64,000 nt of DNA from Serinicoccus kebangsaanensis. Lineage in GTDB: Bacteria; Actinomycetota; Actinomycetes; Actinomycetales; Dermatophilaceae. The position numbers and the translations under genes are program-made. The stretch lies in contig NZ_VSLG01000003.1 of the NCBI RefSeq assembly GCF_008919445.1, positions 62,001 through 126,000 on the forward strand, in the 5' to 3' direction. The notes under the pieces are model-generated. The model did no database searches and had not been told where the DNA came from. It saw only the letters and a program-made list of their open reading frames with translations. Shown here one piece after another: positions 35,939 through 45,121 of this stretch (its first letter is position 1; each line of letters begins with the position of its first letter).

Positions 35939-37695
35939 GGGGTCTCCTCCTCGTGCGGCGCCATCGCGCGCACCGCGCTGGGCACCTCCTGACGGGTGTC
36001 CCACGCCTCGTTGCGGGGATCGCCCGGCGGGTACAGGGGCATACCGGCACCGGCGCGGAAGACCGGCGGGTGCTCCGGCGCCAGCGGGGTGTTGCCGGCG
36101 ATGAGGTCGGCAGCCTTCTCGGCCACCATCATCACGGGAGCGTAGATGTTGCCGTTGGTGATCGTGGGGAAGACGGAGGCGTCCACGACGCGCAGCCCCT
36201 CGGTCCCGTGCACGCGCATCGACCCCGGGTCCACGACCGCCGTCTCGTCCTGCGAGCTCCCCATCCTCGCCGAGCAGGACGGGTGCAGCGCGGTCTCGGC
36301 GTCCTGCGACACCCAGTCGATGATCTGCTGGTCGGTCTCGACCGCCGGCCCGGGTGAGATCTCCCCGCCGTCGAAGGCCGCGAACGCGGGCTGGGACAGG
36401 ATGTGCCGGGCGGCGCGGATCACCTCGACCCACTCGCGCCGGTCGTTCTCCGTGGAGAGGTAGTTGAACAGGATCGACGGGTGGTGGAAGGGGTCCGCGT
36501 CGGTGATCCGCACCCGTCCCCGCACGTCGGAGTTCATCGGCCCGATGTGCACCTGGAAGCCGTGCTTGCCCTCCGGGGCGGTCCCGTCGTAGCGCACCGC
36601 GATCGGGAGGAAGTGGAACATCAGGTTGGGGTAGGCCACCTCGTCGTTGGTGCGGATGAAGCCGCCGGCCTCGAAGTGGTTGCTGGCGCCCACGCCGCTG
36701 TCGAAGAACAACCACTGGGCCCCGATCCACGGGGCCTTCCACTTCTTCAGCCACGGGGCGATCGAGACCGGCTGCAGGCTGGTGTGCTGCAGGTAGACCT
36801 CGAGGTGGTCCTGCAGGTTCTCCCCCACCCCGGGCAGCTCGACCCGCGGGGTGACGCCCGCCGCCCGCAGCACCTCGGGGTCACCGACCCCGGACAGCTG
36901 CAGCAGCTGGGGCGAGTTGAAGGCGCCACCGCACAGGATCACCTCACCGGCCTCGACCGAGTGCTGGCGGCGAGGTGGCCGGACGAAATCGACACCGGTG
37001 ACCCGGTGGCCGGACCAGCGCAGCCCGGTGACCATGGCGAGGGTGGCGACGTCCAGGTTGGCGCGGTCACGGACGGGTCGCAGGTAGGCCCGCGACGCCG
37101 AGAGCCGGCTGCCCCGGTAGACGTTCCGGTCGAACGGCGCGAACCCCTCCTGGCGGTAGCCGTTGACGTCGTCGGTGCGGGAGTACCCCGCCTGGGTGGT
37201 GGCCTCGAAGAAGGCCTGGAACAGCGGCGTCGAGGCCGGGCCGCGCTCCATCTTCAGCGGACCGGACCCGCCGCGCCAGGCGTCGGCGCCCGCCAGGCAG
37301 GTCTCCATCCGCTTGAAGTAGGGCAGGCAGTGGGCGTAGTCCCAGTCCTGCATCCCGTCGAACTCGGCCCACTTGTCGTAGTCCCCGGCGTTGCCCCGCT
37401 GGAAGATCATGCCGTTGATGGACGAGGACCCGCCGAGGACCTTGCCGCGGGCGTGCGGCACCCGGCGCCCGTCCATGTGCGGCTCGGGGTCGGTCTGGTA
37501 TGCCCAGTCGTAGAGCGGGTTCCCGGACGGGAACATCAGCGCGGCCGGCATGTGGATGAGCGGGTCGACGAGGTAGTCCGCGCGCCCGGCCTCGAGCACG
37601 AGGACGGTGCTGCCCTCGTCGGCGGACAACCGGTTGGCCAGGGCCGAGCCGGCGGAGCCACCACCCACGATGACGTAGTCGTAGCGCTGCCTCAT
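35935..37695 (-). CDS. betA: Choline dehydrogenase (GMC oxidoreductase)
   Basis: A 586-aa FAD-dependent GMC oxidoreductase oxidising choline to betaine aldehyde. The Rossmann motif is [15 protein letters not shown] (residues about 10-24); GMC signature 1 is [13 protein letters not shown] and signature 2 [15 protein letters not shown]. The catalytic His region [11 protein letters not shown] and the C-terminal [20 protein letters not shown] are as in BetA. The C-terminal tail after this is about 35 residues longer than the minimal enzyme. Four-base overlaps on both sides couple it to the aldehyde dehydrogenase and the BCCT transporter, which fixes the pathway. Confidence 0.9.
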   Translation of the reverse strand: MRQRYDYVIVGGGSAGSALANRLSADEGSTVLVLEAGRADYLVDPLIHMPAALMFPSGNPLYDWAYQTDPEPHMDGRRVPHARGKVLGGSSSINGMIFQRGNAGDYDKWAEFDGMQDWDYAHCLPYFKRMETCLAGADAWRGGSGPLKMERGPASTPLFQAFFEATTQAGYSRTDDVNGYRQEGFAPFDRNVYRGSRLSASRAYLRPVRDRANLDVATLAMVTGLRWSGHRVTGVDFVRPPRRQHSVEAGEVILCGGAFNSPQLLQLSGVGDPEVLRAAGVTPRVELPGVGENLQDHLEVYLQHTSLQPVSIAPWLKKWKAPWIGAQWLFFDSGVGASNHFEAGGFIRTNDEVAYPNLMFHFLPIAVRYDGTAPEGKHGFQVHIGPMNSDVRGRVRITDADPFHHPSILFNYLSTENDRREWVEVIRAARHILSQPAFAAFDGGEISPGPAVETDQQIIDWVSQDAETALHPSCSARMGSSQDETAVVDPGSMRVHGTEGLRVVDASVFPTITNGNIYAPVMMVAEKAADLIAGNTPLAPEHPPVFRAGAGMPLYPPGDPRNEAWDTRQEVPSAVRAMAPHEEETP

Positions 37696-39212
37696 GCCTG
37701 CTCCTCGCTGCTCGTGCCCTGCTGCTCGTGCCGGTCGAACCAGTCCGCGACCGCGGGTCGGGTGTTGTGCCAGACGTGCTTGGTCTCGAGGTACTCGTGC
37801 AGCCCGGCCACGCCGAGCTCGCGCCCGATGCCGGACTGCTTCATCCCGCCCCACTCGGCCTGCGGCACGTAGGGGTGGTAGTCGTTGATCCAGATCGTGC
37901 CGTGCCGCAGCCGGCCGGCGACCCGCTCGGCCCGTCCCGCGTCCTGGGTCCAGACCGCACCCGCGAGGCCGTAGATGGTGTCGTTCGCGAGCGCGACGGC
38001 GGCGTCCTCGGCGGCATCCCGGTCCTCCCCCGAGAAGGTCTCCACGGTGAGGACCGGGCCGAAGGACTCGTCCTGGACGCAGGACATGTCGCTGGTGCAC
38101 CCGTCCAGGACGGTCGGCGGGTAGTAGGACCCGACCTCCAGCTCGCCGCCAGGCACCTCACCGCCGCAGCGGACGACGGCGCCCTCGGCGCGGGCGGCCG
38201 CGACGTAGGCCTCGACCTTGGCGCGGTGCTCGTCGCTGATGAGCGGACCGGTCTCGGCCCGCTCGTCGAAGGGTCCGCCCATCCGGATCCGCTCGGCCCG
38301 GCGGACCAGCTCGTCCACGACCTCGTCGTGCACCTCCTCCTCGACGATCAACCGGGCGCCGGCCGAGCACACCTGACCGGAGTCCAGGAAGATGGCGGTC
38401 AGCGCGTTGTCGATCGCCGCGGGCAGGTCCGCGTCGGCGAAGACCACGTTGGGGTTCTTGCCACCGAGCTCGAGGGCGATCCGCTTCACCGTGGGCGCGG
38501 CCGCCGCCATGATGGTCCGTCCCGTCACCACGCCACCGGTGAAGGAGACGAGATCGACGTCCGGGTGGGAGGTCATCGTCGGCCCCACGTCGGCGCCCGT
38601 GCCGGTGAGCAGGTTGCCCACGCCGGCGGGCAGGCCGGCGCGCTCCAGCGCCCCCATCAGCCAGATCGCGGTCTGCGGGGTCAGCTCGCTCGGCTTCAGC
38701 ACGAAGGTGTTGCCCGCCGCGAGCGCCGGCGCGACCTTCCAGGACGTCTGCAGCAGCGGGAAGTTCCACGGCGTGATGAGCGAGCAGACACCGACCGGCT
38801 CGTGCACGACGCGCGAGGAGACCCCCGGCATACCGGTGTCGACCACCCGGCCCGCCTCGCCCTGCACCAGGTCGGCGAAGTGCCGGAAGACGCCGATGAT
38901 GTCCTGCATGTCGATCCGGGACTCGGCCATCCGCTTCCCGGTGTCCAGCGACTCCAGCCGGGCGACCTCGTCCAGCTCGGCCTCCAGCAGGTCGGCGACG
39001 CGACGCACCACGCCGGCCCGCTCCGGGGTCGGTGTCTGCCGCCAGGCACCCTCGTCGAAGGCCGTCCGGGCGGCGGCGATCGCGGCCTCGGCGTCGGACG
39101 CGTCCGCCTCGGACACGGTGGTGACCACCTGGCGGTCGGCCGGGCAGGTGATCTCGCGCGTCCGCCCGGAGGCGGAGGCGCGCCACTCGCCGCCGATGTA
39201 GAGCGTGCGCAC
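37692..39212 (-). CDS. betB: Betaine-aldehyde dehydrogenase
   Basis: A 506-aa NAD(P)-dependent aldehyde dehydrogenase converting betaine aldehyde to the osmoprotectant glycine betaine. [17 protein letters not shown] (catalytic Glu, about residue 250) and [10 protein letters not shown] (catalytic Cys, about 283) are intact, and the C-terminal ETKHVWHN is of the family type. Start is the GTG at 39212, with AAGGAGGA 7 bases upstream. First gene of the betB-betA-BCCT operon, promoter TAGAGT at 39251-39256. No betI-type repressor is next to it. Confidence 0.88.
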   Translation of the reverse strand: MRTLYIGGEWRASASGRTREITCPADRQVVTTVSEADASDAEAAIAAARTAFDEGAWRQTPTPERAGVVRRVADLLEAELDEVARLESLDTGKRMAESRIDMQDIIGVFRHFADLVQGEAGRVVDTGMPGVSSRVVHEPVGVCSLITPWNFPLLQTSWKVAPALAAGNTFVLKPSELTPQTAIWLMGALERAGLPAGVGNLLTGTGADVGPTMTSHPDVDLVSFTGGVVTGRTIMAAAAPTVKRIALELGGKNPNVVFADADLPAAIDNALTAIFLDSGQVCSAGARLIVEEEVHDEVVDELVRRAERIRMGGPFDERAETGPLISDEHRAKVEAYVAAARAEGAVVRCGGEVPGGELEVGSYYPPTVLDGCTSDMSCVQDESFGPVLTVETFSGEDRDAAEDAAVALANDTIYGLAGAVWTQDAGRAERVAGRLRHGTIWINDYHPYVPQAEWGGMKQSGIGRELGVAGLHEYLETKHVWHNTRPAVADWFDRHEQQGTSSEEQA

Positions 39213-39250
39213 GTGGGGCTCCTCCTTCGTCGTCGTCGTCGGGTGCGCCC

Positions 39251-39256
39251 ACTCTA
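39251..39256 (-). promoter_or_regulatory. -10 element TAGAGT of the bet operon
   Basis: Minus-strand TAGAGT about 39 bases before the GTG at 39212, leaving a leader of about 30 bases with an AAGGAGGA site and a GTC-triplet run. The gap is shared with the divergent BCCT promoter. Confidence 0.45.
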
Positions 39257-39289
39257 GCCAGCCCCGGGGGTCCTCGGCCGGGCTGTCGC

Positions 39290-39295
39290 TAGGGT
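39290..39295 (+). promoter_or_regulatory. -10 element TAGGGT for leaderless second BCCT gene
   Basis: TAGGGT followed by eight bases and the ATG at 39304; no ribosome binding site. Confidence 0.45.
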
Positions 39296-39303
39296 GGTCG
39301 GGC

Positions 39304-40836
39304 ATGGACCGTCCGGCCGTGGATGGCGCGAGGGACCGGCCTCGTCTGGGGGCCGTGTTCTGGGTCTCGCTGGTGCTCTCGCTCGGCTTCGTCCTCGCCG
39401 GGCTGCTCTCCCCCGGCCGGTTCACTGCGGTGCTCGAGGCGACCCGGGATCTCGTGGTGGGGCGGATCGGCCCGATCTACCCCGTCACGATGCTGCTCAT
39501 CCTGGTCTTCGTCGTGGTCCTGGCCACCTCCCGATACGGACGGATCCGGCTGGGCGAGGCGGGGTCGCGCCCGGAGTTCGGGTTCGTCTCCTGGATGGCG
39601 ATGCTGCTGAGCGCGGGGGTCGGCCTGAGCTTCCTCTTCTGGGGCACGGCGGAGCCGCTGATCCACTACGCCGAGCCTCCGCACGGGATGGCGCCGTCGG
39701 AGTCCGAGCAGGCGGCCCGGGACGGTCTGCGCTACTCCTTCCTCTTCTGGGGCTTCCACGCGTGGGCGCTCTACGCCGCCGTCGCGGTGGCGGTCGGCCA
39801 CGCCAGCCACCGGCACGGGCGCACGGTGCTCATCAGCGCGACGCTGCGCCCGTTGCTGCGGCGGCACGCGGACGGACCGGTCGGCACGGTCGTGGACCTC
39901 TGCTCCGTCTTCGCCATCCTCTTCGGGGTCGCGACCTCGCTCGGCCTGGGCACCCGGGAGCTCAACGCCGGGCTGGAGCACCTCGCCGGCGTGCCGGACG
40001 CCTACGGCCCCAAGATCGCGATCATCGTCGGCCTGATGACGGTGAGCACGATCTCGGCGATGACCGGTCTCGGGCGGGGCATCCGCATCCTCTCGCTGGC
40101 GAACCTGACGCTGTGCGGGATGCTGCTGCTGCTCGTCCTGGTCCTCGGCCCGACCCGGGTGATCCTGCAGACCCTGGGCACCGGGGTGGTCGACTACGTG
40201 CGGCACCTGGTGCCGATGAGCCTGGCGACCGAGGGTGGGTCGGACCGCCGCTGGGAGCAGGAGTGGGTCTACTTCTTCTGGGCCTGGTGGATCGCCTGGG
40301 CACCCTTCGTCGGCACCTTCATCGCCCGCATCTCGCGCGGCCGGACCATCCGCCAGGTCGTGACCGGGGTGGTGGGCACCTCCGGGACGGTGACGCTGGT
40401 GTGGTTCTCGGTCCTCGGTGGGACGGCGCTGGAGGCCGAGCGCAGCGGGGCGGTGGACGTCGCCGGGGTGGCCGCGGACAGCAAGTCCGTCGCCACCCTG
40501 GAGGTGCTGGGGACGCTGCCCTCGACGTCCCTGGCCCTGGTGCTGCTGGTGCCCGTCCTCGCGCTGCTGTTCATCACCTCGGCGGACTCGGCGTCCTTCA
40601 TGCTCGGCTCCGCCACCTCAGGGGGCTCGATGCGTCCACCGAGGCCGCTGCGGCTGATGTGGTCCTTCGCGGCCGCCTTCGCCGCGGTGCTGCTGCTGAC
40701 CGGCGGGGCGGACAGCCTCCGTCACGCCGCCGTCATCGCCGCGGTGCCGTTCACCCTCATCCTGGTGGCGCTGTGCGTCAGCCTCGTCCTCGACCTCCGG
40801 AGTGACCGGCCCGGTCACACGTTGCGGCGGTACTGA
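39304..40836 (+). CDS. BCCT-family transporter (second copy, short form)
   Basis: A 510-aa betaine/carnitine/choline-type transporter with about 12 helices. The signature [29 protein letters not shown] is well conserved, but the protein lacks the long regulatory C-terminal domain of its neighbour at 33905-35938. It is divergent from the bet operon with 91 bases between start codons. The likely substrate is glycine betaine or a related compatible solute, so the organism can either import or make betaine. The last 22 bases overlap the convergent icmF gene. Confidence 0.88.
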   Translation: MDRPAVDGARDRPRLGAVFWVSLVLSLGFVLAGLLSPGRFTAVLEATRDLVVGRIGPIYPVTMLLILVFVVVLATSRYGRIRLGEAGSRPEFGFVSWMAMLLSAGVGLSFLFWGTAEPLIHYAEPPHGMAPSESEQAARDGLRYSFLFWGFHAWALYAAVAVAVGHASHRHGRTVLISATLRPLLRRHADGPVGTVVDLCSVFAILFGVATSLGLGTRELNAGLEHLAGVPDAYGPKIAIIVGLMTVSTISAMTGLGRGIRILSLANLTLCGMLLLLVLVLGPTRVILQTLGTGVVDYVRHLVPMSLATEGGSDRRWEQEWVYFFWAWWIAWAPFVGTFIARISRGRTIRQVVTGVVGTSGTVTLVWFSVLGGTALEAERSGAVDVAGVAADSKSVATLEVLGTLPSTSLALVLLVPVLALLFITSADSASFMLGSATSGGSMRPPRPLRLMWSFAAAFAAVLLLTGGADSLRHAAVIAAVPFTLILVALCVSLVLDLRSDRPGHTLRRY

Positions 40837-43800
40837 CCCCCGACCTCGAAGAAGGCCTCGGTGATCTGGCCCAGGGAGCACACCCTCGCGGCGTCCATGA
40901 GCACGGAGAAGACGTTGTCGCCGGCCATCGCGGCCTCCTTGAGCCGGCCCAGGGCCGCCTGCGCCTCGTCGCGGTGCTCCTCCTGGTATGCCTCCACCCG
41001 CTGCAGCTGCGACTGCTTCTCGGCCTCGGTCGCCCGCGCCAGCTCGACCTCCACCTCCTCACGGTCGGCCTCGGGCCGGCGGAAGGTGTTGACCCCGATG
41101 ATCGGCAGGCTGCCGTCGTGCTTGCGGTGCTCGTAGAGCAGCGACTCGTCCTGGATCTTGCCGCGCTGGTAGCCGGTCTCCATCGCGCCCAGCACCCCGC
41201 CGCGCTCGCTGATCCGGTCGAACTCCGCGAGCACCGCCTCCTCGACGAGGTCGGTGAGCTGCTCGATGATGAACGACCCCTGGTTCGGGTTCTCGTTCAT
41301 CGCCAGGCCCCACTCCTTGTTGATGATGAGCTGGATCGCGAGCGCCCGGCGCACGGACTCCCCGCTCGGGGTGGTGACCGCCTCGTCGTAGGCGTTGGTG
41401 TGCAGGGAGTTGGCGTTGTCGTAGATCGCGATGAGCGCCTGCAGCGTGGTGCGGATGTCGTTGAAGTCCATCTCCTGGGCGTGCAGCGACCGGCCCGAGG
41501 TCTGCACGTGGTACTTCAGCTTCTGGCTGCGCTCGTTCGCGCCGTACCTGTCCCGCATGGCGACCGCCCAGATCCGTCGCGCGACGCGGCCGATGACGGA
41601 GTACTCGACGTCCATGCCGTTGGAGAAGAAGAAGGACAGGTTGGGCGCGAAGGCGTTGATGTCCATCCCGCGGGCGAGGTAGGACTCGACGTAGGTGAAC
41701 CCGTTGGCCAGGGTGAACGCCAGCTGGCTGATGGGGTTCGCCCCTGCCTCGGCGATGTGGTAGCCGGAGATCGAGACCGAGTAGAAGTTGCGCACGCCCT
41801 GCTCGATGAACCACTCCTGGACATCACCCATCATCCGCAGCGAGAACTCGGTGGTGAACAGGCAGGTGTTCTGCCCCTGGTCCTCCTTGAGGATGTCCGC
41901 CTGGACGGTGCCGCGGACGTTCTGCAGGGCGTAGGCGCGCAGCTCCTCCGCCTCCGCCCCGGACGGCTCACGGCCCTCACGCTCGCGGAAGGCGTCGACC
42001 TGCTGGTCGATCGCCGTGTTGAGGAAGAACGCCAGCACCGTCGGTGCCGGACCGTTGATCGTCATCGACACCGACGTCGTGGGGTCGACGAGGTCGAACC
42101 CGTCGTAGAGCGCCTTCATGTCGTCCAGCGTCGCGATCGACACGCCCGAGGTGCCGACCTTGCCGTAGATGTCGGGACGTGGCGCCGGGTCGTGCCCGTA
42201 GAGGGTGACCGAGTCGAAGGCGGTCGAGAGGCGGGTGGCCGGCTGTCCCTCGGACAGCAGCTTGAAGCGGCGGTTGGTGCGGAACGGGTCGCCCTCCCCG
42301 GCGAACATCCGGGCCGGGTCCTCGTTGTCGCGCTTGAAGGCGAAGACCCCGGCGGTGTAGGGGAAGGACCCCGGGAGGTTCTCGCTGCGCCAGTAGCGCA
42401 CGAGCGCTCCCGCCTCGTCGTAGGTCGGCAGCGCCACCCGCGGGATGCGGTTGCCGGAGAGCGACTCCTTGGTCAGCGTCGTGTGGATCTCACGGTCCCG
42501 GACCTTCACCACCTGCTCGTCGCCGGAGTATGCCTCGACCCGGGCGGGCCAGCCGGTGATCATCTCCTCGATCTCGGTGGGCAGCTCCCGACGCGCGTCG
42601 GCCAGGAGGTCGTCGACGCCGTGGTCGGTCTTCCCCGCGGCCGCCAGCTCGTCGTCCACGGCGGCGAGCCGCTCCACCCGGCGGGCGGCGAGGGCATACC
42701 GCTCCGTGTCGTCGTGGTAGCCGCGCACCGTGTCCGCGATCTCGGCGAGGTAGCGCACCCGCTTCGGCGGCACCACCTGGCGGATCATCGAGGAGTAGCG
42801 CACGTCCACGACGGGCAGGCTGCCCTCCTGCACGGTCAGCCCCTGCTCGCCCAGAGCGGAGCGCAGCTCCTGGTAGAGCGCCGTCACGCCGTCGTCGTTG
42901 AAGGTCGCCGCCGAGGTGCCGTAGACCGGCATGTCCTCCGGCTTGGCGCCGAAGGCCTCCCGGTTGCGGACCAGCTGGCGGCCCACGTCGCGCAGGGCAT
43001 CCATGGACCCGCGGCGCTCGAACTTGTTGATGGCCACCACGTCGGCGAAGTCGAGCATGTCGATCTTCTCCAGCTGGCTGGCCGCACCGAACTCCGGCGT
43101 CATGACGTAGAGCGAGGTGTCGACGTAGGGGACGATCCCGGCGTCGCCCTGCCCGATGCCCGGCGTCTCCACGACGACGAGGTCGAAACCGGCCGCCTTG
43201 AGCACGTCGATCGCCACCGGCAACGCCTCGGGCACCTCCGACTCGCCCCGGGTGGCCATCGACCGGAACATCACCTGGGCCCCGCCGATCGCGCCCATCC
43301 GGATCCGGTCGCCGAGCAGTGCGCCGCCACCCTTGCGCCGCGTGGGGTCGATGGCGATGACGCCGACGCGGAGCCGGTCGCCCTGGTCCACCCGGAAGCG
43401 TCGCACCAGCTCGTCGGTGAGGGAGCTCTTGCCCGACCCGCCGGTGCCGGTGATGCCCAGGACCGGCGTGGCGCGCTCCCGCGCCGCCGCGGCATACCGC
43501 TCCCGGTCCGCCGCGGGGAGGGACCCCAGCTCGGCACCGGTGATCGCCCGCGCGACCGCGGTCCGCTCCCCCGCCAGCACCGCCTCCACGTCGGCCGCAC
43601 CGACCTGCCACATGTCGTAGTCGGCGTCGGTGATGACCTGGTTGATCATCCCCGGGAGGCCGAGCCGCTGGCCGTCCTCCGGGGAGAAGATGGTCACACC
43701 CGCGTCCCGGAGCCGCGCGATCTCCTCGTCGACGATGACGCCCCCACCCCCGCCGACGACCTTCACGTGCCCGGCCCCGGCGTCGCGCAGCTGCTCCACG

Positions 43801-44096
43801 AGGTACTCGAAGTACTCGACGTGGCCGCCCTGGTAGGAGGACACGGCCACGGCGCTCGCGTCCTCGTCGAGCACCGCCTCGACCACCTCGGCGACCGACC
43901 GGTTGTGCCCCAGGTGGATCACCTCGGCCCCCTGGCTCTGCATGATCCGCCGCATGATGTTGATCGAGGCGTCGTGCCCGTCGAAGAGGCTGGCCGCCGT
44001 GACGACGCGGACCGGGTGCTCCGGTGCCCTGAGGGAGGGCTTCCCGCTCGCCTGACCCGCCCCTGCCGCGGTCCCTGCGCCCTGGTCGTTCTTCAC
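40815..44096 (-). CDS. icmF: Fused isobutyryl-CoA mutase (IcmF)
   Basis: A 1093-aa B12-dependent enzyme interconverting isobutyryl-CoA and n-butyryl-CoA, with its G-protein chaperone fused in. The order is: N-terminal B12-binding domain with DGHDASINIMRRIM (His at the cobalt, about residue 40); MeaB-like GTPase with P-loop GTGGSGKSSL (about 215); linker; mutase barrel with FAGEGDPFRTNRRFKLL and the substrate region to the C-terminus. Full length for the family. GTG start with GAGGAG 8 bases upstream. Promoter TACCAT lies in the divergent gap beside an 18-bp palindrome, a possible operator. Role: branched-chain amino acid and fatty acid metabolism. Confidence 0.93.
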   Translation of the reverse strand: MKNDQGAGTAAGAGQASGKPSLRAPEHPVRVVTAASLFDGHDASINIMRRIMQSQGAEVIHLGHNRSVAEVVEAVLDEDASAVAVSSYQGGHVEYFEYLVEQLRDAGAGHVKVVGGGGGVIVDEEIARLRDAGVTIFSPEDGQRLGLPGMINQVITDADYDMWQVGAADVEAVLAGERTAVARAITGAELGSLPAADRERYAAAARERATPVLGITGTGGSGKSSLTDELVRRFRVDQGDRLRVGVIAIDPTRRKGGGALLGDRIRMGAIGGAQVMFRSMATRGESEVPEALPVAIDVLKAAGFDLVVVETPGIGQGDAGIVPYVDTSLYVMTPEFGAASQLEKIDMLDFADVVAINKFERRGSMDALRDVGRQLVRNREAFGAKPEDMPVYGTSAATFNDDGVTALYQELRSALGEQGLTVQEGSLPVVDVRYSSMIRQVVPPKRVRYLAEIADTVRGYHDDTERYALAARRVERLAAVDDELAAAGKTDHGVDDLLADARRELPTEIEEMITGWPARVEAYSGDEQVVKVRDREIHTTLTKESLSGNRIPRVALPTYDEAGALVRYWRSENLPGSFPYTAGVFAFKRDNEDPARMFAGEGDPFRTNRRFKLLSEGQPATRLSTAFDSVTLYGHDPAPRPDIYGKVGTSGVSIATLDDMKALYDGFDLVDPTTSVSMTINGPAPTVLAFFLNTAIDQQVDAFREREGREPSGAEAEELRAYALQNVRGTVQADILKEDQGQNTCLFTTEFSLRMMGDVQEWFIEQGVRNFYSVSISGYHIAEAGANPISQLAFTLANGFTYVESYLARGMDINAFAPNLSFFFSNGMDVEYSVIGRVARRIWAVAMRDRYGANERSQKLKYHVQTSGRSLHAQEMDFNDIRTTLQALIAIYDNANSLHTNAYDEAVTTPSGESVRRALAIQLIINKEWGLAMNENPNQGSFIIEQLTDLVEEAVLAEFDRISERGGVLGAMETGYQRGKIQDESLLYEHRKHDGSLPIIGVNTFRRPEADREEVEVELARATEAEKQSQLQRVEAYQEEHRDEAQAALGRLKEAAMAGDNVFSVLMDAARVCSLGQITEAFFEVGGQYRRNV

Positions 44097-44131
44097 CGTG
44101 CATCTCCTCGTCGAGTGGGCCGTGCCCTTCG

Positions 44132-44137
44132 ATGGTA
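44132..44137 (-). promoter_or_regulatory. -10 element TACCAT of icmF
   Basis: Minus-strand TACCAT about 36 bases before the GTG at 44096. The leader contains the GAGGAG ribosome site. The -35 would fall around 44155-44160, at the edge of the palindrome. Confidence 0.4.
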
Positions 44138-44155
44138 GTGGACATCGAGGCCGGA

Positions 44156-44173
44156 GTTGACGTGCCCGTCAAC
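44156..44173. promoter_or_regulatory. Palindrome GTTGACG-TGCC-CGTCAAC, candidate operator
   Basis: Perfect 7-base arms around a 4-base centre, between the icmF promoter and the DUF1295 gene. It overlaps the expected -35 of icmF. Size and symmetry fit a TetR- or GntR-type dimer site; the regulator is not in the window. Confidence 0.5.
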
Positions 44174-44221
44174 AAGAGAGACATGGTGCCGGTCGATGGC
44201 GCGGCCCGGCTGCCGCGCACG

Positions 44222-44227
44222 TACGCT
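44222..44227 (+). promoter_or_regulatory. -10 element TACGCT for leaderless DUF1295 gene
   Basis: TACGCT followed by seven bases and the GTG at 44235. Confidence 0.45.
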
Positions 44228-44234
44228 CACCCGT

Positions 44235-45095
44235 GTGAAGAGTCTCGTGCTGGCCGCCCTCGCCACCGTCCTCGGTCTGCTGCTCGCCCTCGCCGGCTCC
44301 GACGGCGGGCAGCAGCTGTCCGGCGGCATGCCGGTCCTGCTGCTCCTGGTCCTCGTCGCCTTCGGGATCAACTGGGTGGTCTACGTCCCGTCGTTCCTCG
44401 CCCAGACCGAGCGGTACTTCGACCTCACCGGGTCGCTGACCTTCCAGCTCGTCGCCGTCCTCGCGCTGGTCCTGGCGGAGGAGCGGGACGCCCGCACCTG
44501 GATCCTCGCCGGCATGGTCCTGGTGTGGGCGCTGCGGCTCGGGATCTTCCTCTTCCGGCGGGTCGTCCGGGCCGGCAAGGACGGGCGCTTCGACGAGCTG
44601 AAGAAGAGCTGGTCCCGCTTCCTGCTGGTCTGGACCACGCAGGGGCTGTGGGTGACCTTCACCGCCGGCGCCGCGCTGGCCGCCATCACCTCGGCCACGA
44701 AGACGCCGCTGGGACTGCTCGGGTATGCCGGCATCCTGGTGTGGCTGGCCGGGATCACGGTGGAGTCGGTCGCCGACGCCCAGAAGTCGGCCTTCAAGGC
44801 CGACACCGCGAACGAGGGCGACTTCATCTCCTCCGGCCTGTGGTCCGTGTCGCGACACCCCAACTACGTCGGCGAGATCCTGCTGTGGACCGGCGTGGCC
44901 ATGCTGGCCGCCGCCGCCCTGTCGGGGTGGCAGCTGGTCACCCTCGTCTCCCCGGTGCTGATCTATCTGCTGCTGCGCTTCGGCAGCGGGGTCCCGGCCC
45001 TGGAGCGCCGCGCCGACGACAAGTGGGGCGGCCGGTCCGACTACGAGGCGTACAAGCAGCGCACCCCTGTGCTCTTCCCCGTCGGCAAGGGCTGA
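44235..45095 (+). CDS. DUF1295 membrane protein (steroid 5-alpha-reductase-like)
   Basis: A 286-aa integral membrane protein with about seven helices. The C-terminal signature SGLWSVSRHPNYVGEILLWTGV and the final ALERRADDKWGGRSDYEAYKQRTPVLFP are those of DUF1295/NnrU-like NADPH-dependent steroid-reductase-fold proteins. The GTG at 44235 places the first helix (SLVLAALATVLGLLLALAG) at the N-terminus and has TACGCT seven bases upstream. Substrate unknown, probably a lipid or isoprenoid double bond. It is followed 26 bases later by the UDP-sugar pyrophosphorylase gene, which has its own promoter-like box. Confidence 0.85.
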   Translation: MKSLVLAALATVLGLLLALAGSDGGQQLSGGMPVLLLLVLVAFGINWVVYVPSFLAQTERYFDLTGSLTFQLVAVLALVLAEERDARTWILAGMVLVWALRLGIFLFRRVVRAGKDGRFDELKKSWSRFLLVWTTQGLWVTFTAGAALAAITSATKTPLGLLGYAGILVWLAGITVESVADAQKSAFKADTANEGDFISSGLWSVSRHPNYVGEILLWTGVAMLAAAALSGWQLVTLVSPVLIYLLLRFGSGVPALERRADDKWGGRSDYEAYKQRTPVLFPVGKG

Positions 45096-45108
45096 CCTGG
45101 TCTGACGC

Positions 45109-45114
45109 TAGGTT
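45109..45114 (+). promoter_or_regulatory. -10 element TAGGTT for leaderless UDPGP gene
   Basis: TAGGTT followed by seven bases and the ATG at 45122; no ribosome binding site. Confidence 0.5.
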
Positions 45115-45121
45115 GGTCCCC

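Noticed and set aside
34239-40206. Several long open frames opposite the bet operon and BCCT genes
   Set aside because: All are mirror images of well-supported genes in the GC-biased codon position pattern.
40974-44138. A 1054-codon open frame on the plus strand
   Set aside because: It is the complement of icmF and reads as His/Arg/Asp-rich nonsense without motifs.
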